NCBI GenBank assembly: GCA_018857735.1
Contig: JABMCL010000191.1
Coordinates: forward strand, 354,501-418,500
Direction of reading: 5' to 3'
DNA: 64,000 nt
DNA from: Alviniconcha marisindica
Lineage: Eukaryota; Mollusca; Gastropoda; Provannidae
The notes beneath the pieces are model-generated. The model was not told the DNA's origin and searched no databases. It saw only the letters and a program-made list of their open reading frames with translations. Both the position numbers and the translations under genes were made by a program. Positions 44,401 through 55,200 of this stretch are shown here, piece by piece; positions within the stretch are counted from its first letter, which is position 1; each line of letters begins with the position of its first letter.

Positions 44401-47400
44401 CAAATACACCCCCTTAAAAAACAAAAACAAATGATGCCTCAAAGCCAGAACCATCAATCAGGGTAACGGAGTTACAGGGTACGGTCAAGTATACACACCA
44501 CCACCACCATAGCTTACTCTGCGGGAAACCAGAAACCAGACCATAATAATCATATTCATGGGTCTGCCCCGTCTTCAAAGATATTGCTCAACACCCTTTC
44601 ATGTGTCCTTGGAAACATAACCCACTGTGTTGTCTCTCCCTCTTTTTTTCTTCTGGAGGGAGGCTGTCTATTTGTATATTCATTTTTCTCTTGATTACTA
44701 TATTGTTTTTGACGTAAGTATACTTCTCAATTTGGAAATGGATGAATCAACTGGGCGGACATTTTTTATATACATTTTTTAAACAAAGTGTGGTTGAGAG
44801 GTGCTGACCCTGGACTTGGGATCAACAGGTTACCAGTTCAAAACCAGATTCAGGCACCATCTCCTTCCCCTGCCACCCCCCTCCAGTGGCAAACTCAGCA
44901 GACATTTCACTACTGGCGAAGATTATTTCACAGGTTGCACTGTCCAACACTGCAGCAGCCAGCTTTCCTACTTAACGATGACCTAAAAATCTGACTGGAA
45001 AATTCATCTCGAGACCAGAAAAGAAGACAAAAAAGAAAAATATCCCTCGCCCCTCCACCCCAAACACCAGATCTGTACTGGAAACCACACCTGAAGACTC
45101 CCATTACTTCATAGTCTCCAGTAACTGGCCTGGATGCACTGTACCTGTCAAACATGAGAGTGCGAGCGGCTCCGGAGTCTGTGAGCTGGCTGCTCGGGGA
45201 TTCCGATGACATGACGGGCTTCATGGGCGAGGGTCCCACGCTGGGGGGCTGGGAGGAGGTGGGGGCACGGAAGGCGAAGGGGGAGGTGAAGGCGCTGCCA
45301 CCGTGGGTTCGATTCAAGCACACCGGCGTGGTCTTGGGCCCGCTGCGGAGAGGGTTGGGTGTGGTCTTGCTGCTGTGGCCCTGCGTGACAGCACCATTCA
45401 CAATGAATGACAATAGTAATACTACATTTTATTTACACAGCGCCTGTCCCTGTTTTAAAAATGAGCTCCAAGCACAGCAAAGAGTAGCAGCACATAATAA
45501 CTATGAAATAAATAAAAATAATAATAAAAACAGTTGCAAAATACAACAAAAGTCAAAAAGAAAGAAGAAAAAAAAAGAAAAAATATCTGTAGATGCATGC
45601 ACACAAACACACACAGGCACCTGCAGACATGAGCATACTGACTATACAAAGCTTAATTAACACACAACTTAAAACAGGCAAAAATAACACCAGGGCTTGC
45701 TTATGGGACACTTGCTATTACAAGACTGTGGGAATGGAGAGATGCTTGGTACTCGACAGCCACATATAGGAAAACAATACTCGTAAAATCGCAAGTCAAC
45801 GTCTGCTTGACTGTTCAAGCCACACCCCATGTTTTAGGTTGGAGGATTGCAAAAAAAATAGAAAAAAAGAAGGAAAGATAGCCTGACCTTTTAATGGCAA
45901 AAACTAAAAGTGAAGGCAGTCTGCTTGCTTTTAATCATGGACACTAAAAGTGAAGGCTGCCTGGTTTACTTTTAGTGGCAGGAACTAAAAGTGAAGGCAG
46001 CCTGATTTCATTTTTAATGGTGGCAACTAAGAGCAAAGGCAGTCTGATTGCACTTTTAATGGTGAAAACTAAAAGTGAGGGCAGCCCGATTGCACTTTTA
46101 ATGGCAAAAACTAAAAATGAAGGCAGCCTGATTGTGTTCTTTATGGTGGCACTGGCAGTGAGGGAGCATGTTTTTCATGGCAGGACTGAAAATGGAGGTA
46201 GCTTGATTGTGTCCATAATGATGGAACTAAAAATGAAGGCAGCATGATTATGTTTTTCACAGCGGAGCTGAGAGTGGAGGCAGCCTGACCGTGTTCTTAA
46301 AGACAGAACTAACAGTGAGGACAGTGTGATCATGTTTTTCACAGTGGAGCTGACAGTGGAGGCAGCCCAGTGACTCACTCGCTCAGCCTCATCTCCCACT
46401 GGCATCTCTCTGGGTGTGGCCTCCGGGGTTGGGGTCACAATCTGTGGGCTGGCCGACACTGTGCCTGTACAACCAACAAAAGCAATTATTCTCAGTACCT
46501 CATTTCCAACGACACCCTCAGCACCACACCATAGTAAGCTTCACAGCCTGCTGTCACTGACATCCGATTAGCATGAAAAGTGTCCAAAAGATATAGCCAC
46601 AGCATTAAAAAAAGGATATATCAGATGACTGATTTTTAATGCCCAGCTAACTGTGGTTACATCAGAAAGTTCAAAAACTGGGAGTACAGAGGGACAGACA
46701 TTGTCCTTCAAACTTGAAAAGCAAGGTGGGGGATGATGATTATCTCTGAAAACTGAAGTGCTGGGTGGGTGGGGACGGGGCAGGGGGAGGAATAGGAGCG
46801 GGGTTATCTTGTACAGCAGGCATGTGAATCAAGACTTGGCCAACTGGCACATTTTCAACAGTGCATACATTGCACAAAACCAATCCCCATACAACCACAA
46901 AACAAAACATATACACATAATACAAAAACTAAAAATTCAAAAAGATATTGGTCCCTTCAATATTACTCTTGTTAAAATTAAAATAAAATAAAAATGGCAA
47001 TATAAGGCCAGGGCATGCTGGTATTACTGACCATTCCATCTAATTGATTGATACCAGATTAAAGAAAACATTTTTTTAAAAGGAATAGTCATAAACAAAA
47101 ATAAAAATTAAAAATGACAAGACAGAAAGAGCAAGAGAACTAGGCAGAAAAACAAAAGAGGAGACAGGAAAGAGGAATCAAATGACAGCCCTGAGATTCC
47201 AGACAGGAAAAAGACATCAGACATCTGCGGCCTCCATTTGGGGGCATAGTAAAACAGAAAGTGCCCACACCAAGAGAGAGAACTGTGCTTGCTCTGGGGA
47301 CAAGTGGAGAACAGCTACAGTGACAGAGGCTTTATGTAGCCCCCCATGAAGAGGTTAGAAAAAACTAACAAAAAAGAACACACACAAAAAGAAACAAACA

Positions 47401-49448
47401 ACACAGTATTACATCATTTATCATATTATAATAATACCAGCGATATGAATATCAGAACACTATTAATCAACCAATCAATATATCCAGTCCCCTGATGGCA
47501 CACACATACAACAACAACAAAAACACTTACCTCCAGTGGACTGCTGTAAACTGGCTGAGAAGTCATGATGGTACACACACACACACACAAAACCCCAACA
47601 ACCACTTACCTCCAGTGGACTGCTGTAAACTGGCAGAAAACTCATTAAAGCTGGCAGCGGGCGTGGCGCGCTGCGAGGCGGGGGGCGTGGACAGCCCCAG
47701 CAGCTGGGAGGGGCTAAAGCCGTAGGAGGCGGGGTCAATCACCACCGGAAACATCTCACTGACCAGCTCCATCTTCTCCTGCCAGGGCTTATCTGATCAC
47801 AGTAATTAATGAAGACTGATTTATTTGATCACAGCACCTAAACAAAAAAAATTATGAGCTCTTAGCACTGTACAAATCAACAAATGTAACATTTCAAGAC
47901 ATGCATCAAGAGATTATCAGTGACTTAAATTAGCCTAAAACAACAATTTCAAAAGATAAAACGACCCTATCTATGCACATATCAATATATATGCACATAT
48001 TAAAAATGTGATCAGACAAAAACTCCCCATGGCAGTCAACAATTGCTTTTTCTTGCCAATTTACTCCCGCAAGTAAAAAACAGCAACTCCTTACAGAAGA
48101 GGCATCAGGTTTTTCATGCCATTTTAGTCCCAGAAATAAAAACAAACAAACGCACCCCATTACACATGAGGCTGTCATCAAACACCTCTTCATGCCATTT
48201 AACTCCAAGAAATAAACCACAAGCCTCCACACAAAAGATGCAGTCAACAATCACTTTTTTCTTGCCATTTTACTCAAGTAAAAAAAAAACAAAGTTAAAT
48301 CACACAAGTAGTCAGCAACTGCTTTTTTAAGCCATCTTACTCCTGGAAGTACAAAACCCCACCCCATCTCATCACACAAGAGGCAGTCATAGCACCTAGG
48401 AGTAACAAATAAATCTCACCACACAAGAGGCTGTCAGCATTTGCTTTTTCATGCCACTTCACTCCCAGATGTAAAAAAACACACGTCTAATCACCCAAGA
48501 GGCAACCAACAATCACTTCTTTGTATGCCACTCCCAGAAGTTGAAAAAACCCCTGTCAAAAGGCGGTTAACAATGGCCCTTTTAAGGTAATTTTACTCCC
48601 AAAAGTAAATTTACCATCTCACAAACAACAGGCGGTCAACACATCTTTATGCCATTTTAATCCAAGAAGTTAAATTAATTGTAATCACACACACTAGGCA
48701 GCCACCGATTGCCTTTTTATGCACTTAACTCCCAGATGTAACATAACCCTCCCATGACACGACAGTGACAAAGCATGCTTTTTATATGCCATTTTACTTC
48801 CACCAGTTAAAAAACACTGTCATTACACAAGAGGTAGCTGATAATTGTGTTTTTATACCATTTTACTTCCAGAAGGTAAAACAACCATCATTACATGAGG
48901 CAGCTGACAACTGTCTTTTTATGCCATTTTACTAAAAAAAGAATCTGTTGCAACCAAGCAGCATTCATCCAGACCTTTTACATACAAACTTTGATACTTA
49001 TGTTGCCTGGATAACATGAAAGACACCAACACTTTCTGCTGTCTAGTTATCAGTAAAACACCTTCAGCATCCTATGACACTTGGGGCGAGATGAGGAATA
49101 AAAGTTCCAAAGATCAATCGACCAACAAGTGAGACTACCTTGTGACCGTGGCTGTTTACTGGGCGGTTTCATGGTGGTGACAATGTGTGGCTGTGGGCGA
49201 GGAATGAGGGGACCCTGGAGGTCCTCAGTGGTTCCTTCAATAGGGTCCAGCGACATCTTGGCACAGTTGACAACAATATCTTGGGGCTCTACCTTCCGCC
49301 ACCTGCAGCATCAAAAAAGGATCACAGTGTTACCTTCATATATGTTAATTGATCTCTGTGAGCACTTCTTTCAATTCTTCCATCACCACTTGACTTCATT
49401 TCCTAAGTCCTAAATGCAGATGTATCCACTTCTTTCCTGTGCTAAGAA

Positions 49449-49501
<53 letters not shown>

Positions 49502-49681
49502 TCAAACTCTAATTTCTCAAGTATAGTAGCAATAGGTCCATTTGGACCTAACAGCCAGTCAGAAAGAGAGAGAGAGAAAGAGAGAAATCCAAACTCTAAT
49601 TTCTCAAGGATAGTAGCATTAGGTCCATTTGGACCTTTCTAACAGCCAGTCAGAGAGAGAGAGAGAGAGAGAGAGGAAGAG

Positions 49682-49717
<36 letters not shown>

Positions 49718-52250
49718 TACCAACATTACCTTCAGCAGTGTGGACTATTTTTTGACAAACCACCATCAGTCCATCAGACTGTCCTCAAGCAATGCAAGTA
49801 TAGAGCATAATGTGATGCAACTAAAATTTTGCTTTTGAACACCCACCTCTGAATGACATGCAGCACAGAATGCCTGTGGAAAACACACATACTGGACACC
49901 CAGCAAATAAAAGATTTTCAAAAGCACCCTGCAGTAACAAACAAAACATCAATGCCTTTTAAACACATGCACTTTTCACACAACCCATCAATGCTTTCTG
50001 AATATATGCCTTGCACATGCCTTTGAACACACACACATCAATGCCTCATGGACACACACATCTGACACAACATACACACAATTCCTTTGAAATTCAAAGA
50101 CCTGCACACACCACTTGATTCAGAACACTCAGGACAACAAGGTGCAGACAAAACATGAAACCATTAGCTATTTGCTGTGACACTGTATCTTGGTCCATGC
50201 AGTGCTGAATTGGCGCAATGTAATGGTTTTCAAATGAGTTCTGCTTGCCTGGACTTGGCGGTCTCCGCATCCTTGGAGCCAGACACCAGACTGGGATGGA
50301 AGCGAACCCTCTCCAGCATAGGCTGAAAGGATGAAAATGCAGTTGATGGAATAATAACACCAACTTCACTCCCTTCTTTTTTCATTTTGCAGGTATACTA
50401 AATGTCATACCTAGAAATCTGGTATGTAGATGGGTATATGTGTGTGTCTGTGTATGACTGTACCACGGTGTGTGTGTGTGTGTGTGTGATACTGTTTTAA
50501 TTGCTGTGTGTGATACTTTAATTAATTGTTTTACAAGTATGTGATCTTAACTTCATAACTATTTTATGATGAAGTCACAACTGTTCTATATTTATAACTA
50601 TATTATGGTCAAAGTAAGACTCTTTGTTGGTGGTGTTGTGTTTGTTGTATTGTTCTCTTAACTTTATGTATTTTTTATGAGCCCGCCATGACCACAACAA
50701 AATTGCCCCTTGTGGGATGATTAAAGTTTTTGAATTGAACACAGTGGAAAACTGGAGAGCAGGGACAGCTCAGTGGTTAGAGCACTGGACTTGTGGGTTC
50801 AAGTCCCGACAGAAGAATTTCCTTCTCCAGGGTCAACTTTCTGTGCTGACTCTTATTTTAGTATCCTTTCCACCCTTGTCTTACTGCAGTAACACATAAA
50901 AGATCCCAGTCAATCTGCCAAAGGTGCAGATGACAGGTTACAGCTAAACAGACGTGCACCCTACGTATGTGGCTTTGCATGAAGCGACATGGTATGGTTG
51001 TATGGTGGACACAGGCTGAGATGGCATACCATTTAGAATCACATGTGACAAGAGCGCAGTGAGCCTGCTTGCGAGCAGAGAACAGCGCTATACAAAAAGT
51101 GATCAACAACAACAACTGTAACTGGAGAGAAGTTAGGAGATGGCTGGTATTAAGGCTAGAACACAGGGCCTGACTCATCACGCTTACGGCGATGATGTCG
51201 TTGTAGACCATGAGGTTCTCCTTCTTGGCGTAGTGGAGGCGCAGGAAGCTAAGGAAGGTGCAGGGGAACATGCCGTACAGACGCAGGAACAGCACATACA
51301 CTCCGATGTGGAGGTGCAGCATGAATATGTCTGGGGAGTTGGCTGTAACCAAGGCGAGCAGAGCAAAAATAACAATCATCATCATACTGTATTCTTTTAT
51401 GTGCAGTTTCTCCAACTAGAGCATACAGCTCATTACAATTTACATGAAAGCACAAAAAAACACAACCAAAAAAAACACAGCACACACAATGAAATTCTGG
51501 AAGTTTGTGACACCCATGTACTATTTTTGTACATTAGTATAATTGACATACAGTAATTTTGAGCCCAACATGAAAGGAAAACTTAGGCCCAGCATTCAAA
51601 AAAACCAAAAAAAACAAAAAAACACACACACAAGGGCAAAAATTAATACTTTTTAATTACCAATCATAAAACAAAATGCACTTTTACTTTTGCAGGCCAC
51701 ACGTTGTAAAGCAGGAAACAAAACATTGTTTCCAGGAAAACACAAATGGGGTGACGGAACACCTTATCTCTGTTGTTTATATCACTCTCTTTGTCTGTCA
51801 CTTGACAAATGGCATGCTGAAGTTGCCTGAACAATGCAACCATGCACTTTGCTCTGATTAAGCAGCTTTCAACTGTATTCACTTGTATGCTTGGTCTACA
51901 CAGTTTGCTTGGGAAGGAGGTTAAACTCTTCACCTGGTTTCTTGGTGATGAGTGCAGCGATTCGGGCAAAGATGTCAAAGACGTCCTGCAGGTGCCCCTC
52001 AATACCGACAGGCACCACAGGCAGCAGGATCACCAGCACCATGACGCCTGTCATCAGGATAGGGATGTCCACTTCATTCTGCAAACACACAATCAATCCC
52101 TTAATCCATCCAATCGTCTGCATGCCGGTCCACCCATCCTTGCAAAATCCACCTCTCAAATACCCAGCGCTCACTAGTACTGATTCAACGATGGGTGAAA
52201 AAAAGGAATCAGCAGTTAAATTGTCTAGATATATTGCACAGAAAATAAAA

Positions 52251-52283
<33 letters not shown>

Positions 52284-55200
52284 CAAAGCAGCTAGAACCC
52301 CCCCCCCCTCCCCCCCTTCACAAAGATACAACTATTGGTGGTTGACAGTCCACCGTATGCAGGACTTACCTTGAGACACCAGCAAAGCAGAGAAAACAGA
52401 CCTGTCCACTAGGTAGTGTGTGTGGGGTGGGGGTGGGTGTGGGAGGGGGATGATATACACTACTTACTTTGAGACACCTCAGCAAAGCAGGAAAGACATG
52501 CCTGACCACTAGGCGGTGTGTTCAGGGTGGGTGGAGGGGGGCAGGGTGGGGGAGGGTGGCAGGGTGGTGGTAGTGGTAGGTGTGAGGGTTGAGGGGGGGT
52601 GAGCAGGGATGGGGGTGGTGGTGGGTGGTTGGGGGGTCTGATGTGCAGTACTCACCTTGAGACACTTCAGCAAAGCAGGGAAGATAGGCCTGTCCACCAG
52701 GCGGTGTGTCCAAGGTGGCTGGCGGTCCACAATGTACAACAGAAGCTGCATGGCTTGTATTCGTGTCTCCACAGCTCGCAGGCCTTCCTGGATCTTTTCT
52801 ATCAACATCTGGAATGGGAACAGGGACGGAACTGACGAAAGCCAAGAGGCATGCATGAAAATAAAATATACTCCTAATCTTCCAATACATGCCTGTCACT
52901 GAATCTGGACCCTTTCTGGCCAAGCTAAGACATGGGGAGGGGGGGGGGGAATTATGCCTTTTCTACATTATCTCCATTTCAAAGATGGCTGCCAAGTTGT
53001 TGCTGAGGTAACACACTTCACAATTTTTAAAATCACAGTATGCACTATCCTGTCACACCATCATCTTCCTGCAAACTCTTGTTCATGCTGGCACAGCACT
53101 GTACTTATTAGACATGAAACAAAATTTTGGATTTTCCTCAGTTTTGTCAAGGCTGCCCCAGGTGAAATCATTTATCTCACAGTGGCTGTTTTAGGCTAAA
53201 AAGGACGAACTACATTGAAACGAACAGCACCAAGAGCACAGCAGACAAACAAGGGCACTACCTTGTCCAGTGGTTCTCGGATCTGGGCCAGGATCTCCTG
53301 CGCCCTCAGTGAGCGTGTTGTGTAGTAGTACTCCACCAGCGAGTTGGCTAGCCATGGCTCTTTACCTAGCGTGGGCCACAGAGAGGGAAAGGAACATGAA
53401 ACTATTAAAGATCCACAGATACAACACATGCATACATTAATCATAATCAAACAAATGAAGTTATGGTTATCTAAAAGGTGTAAAACTAAAAGAATGGAGG
53501 ATGTGGGGGGGGGGGGGGGGGGGGATTGGCACATAAGAATTCAAACACAATTTACAATTATACACTCAACTCATACTGTCATAAAACAAATTATTGTAAA
53601 ATACAGAGAAATAAATAAAGAAAAAGAAGAAACCACCAAGCAAATACATATATACTTGTAAGCAATATATAAAACATAATAAATGGACGAGTAATATTTT
53701 AAACACTGTACAAATAAATCATAAAAATAGTTTCCACTATAATTCCAGTTACTGATCACTGATTAATCCACTTCAAACAGAACCTCACCAACTACAGTGA
53801 GTCAAAAACTTGTTGTTGCTGTTGGTCCAAGCCTTCTCATCTCACCACCCTTCCACCCAGGCACATCCAACAGCCATTCCACACTGCAGCCCTGCCTCCC
53901 GAGTTCTTTGGGAGAAGATATTGTCACTTGCAGGGTACCAGCCAGAGAAGACCCTACAGTTATGCCCACTCACATCTATAGTGTTCAGTGATTGGTGCCT
54001 TTTTCTGGCCATCACACACTGCATTCCTGCTGATGGCAGCATGAACTCTAACCACAAACTATAATCCTACTGATGACATGACATATTAACAGCCCACTAC
54101 TAGCCTGCTGATGACAGCATGAACTCTAACCACAAACTACAATCCAACTGATGACAGCATTAATAGCCCACTACTAGCCTACTGATGACAGCATGAACTC
54201 TAACAGCCCACTACTAACCTACTGATGACAGCATTAACTCAAACAGCCTACTACTAGCTTATTGATGACAGCAGTAACTCTAACCACAAACTACAATCCT
54301 ACTGATGACAGGAGAATTCCAATCACCCACTACCACCCTACTGTTGACAGAATAAACTCTAACCACAAACTACAATCATATTGATGACAGCATGAACTCC
54401 AACCACCCACTACTATCCTAGATTCCTACTGACGCTACTGATACTCATGAACTTTAACCACCTGTGACTATTCTCCTAATGACAGAATGAACTCTAATAA
54501 TCCACTTCTACCACACTGATGACAGCATGAACTCCCATCCACTACTAGTACTACCCTAATGGTGACAGAATAAACTCTAACAACCCAATACTACCCCACT
54601 GATGACAGCATGAACTCCCATCCACTACTACCCTACTGATGAAAGAATAAACTCTAGCAACCCAATACTACCCCACTGATGACAGCATGAACTCCCTTCA
54701 CTACTACCTTACTGATGAGAGAATAAACTCTAATGTGAGTAATAACCCAATAATATCCCACTGAAGACAACATGAACTCCCATCCACTACTACCCTACTG
54801 ACAAGAGAATAAACTCTAGCAACCCAATACTACCCCATTGATGACAGCATGAACTCCTATTCACTACTACCCTACTGATGACAGTATTAACTCTAGTCTA
54901 ACCACCCACTACTACCCCACTGATGACAGCATGACCTCTAGGTCTAACACAAACTACTACCCCACTGATGCCAGCATTAAGATCTAAGAGTACCAAGGAG
55001 CCAGAGTAAGTGGATGTTCCCTGCAGAGAACAAATCACCACCACTCTGCCCAATCAATCGCCCCTCAAGGACTCTCTGAGTCTGGCACTAGGTAGTCCAA
55101 AGTGATTCTGAAAATCAATAGTTGACTATCAGACTTTATATATTTGCATAGCTCTTTTTTATCTGATTTCAGTGATACCAATTTTATGTTGATCACTTGA

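Noticed and set aside
44788..44994. Possible second tRNA-like SINE head (GTTACCAGTTCAAAACCAG)
   Set aside because: The B-box-like string is weak, and no A box or shared body with the other SINE copies was found.
51840..52295. Plus-strand frames of 110-134 codons opposite TSC1 exon 4
   Set aside because: Shadows of the conserved TSC1 coding strand, ending in an AT repeat.
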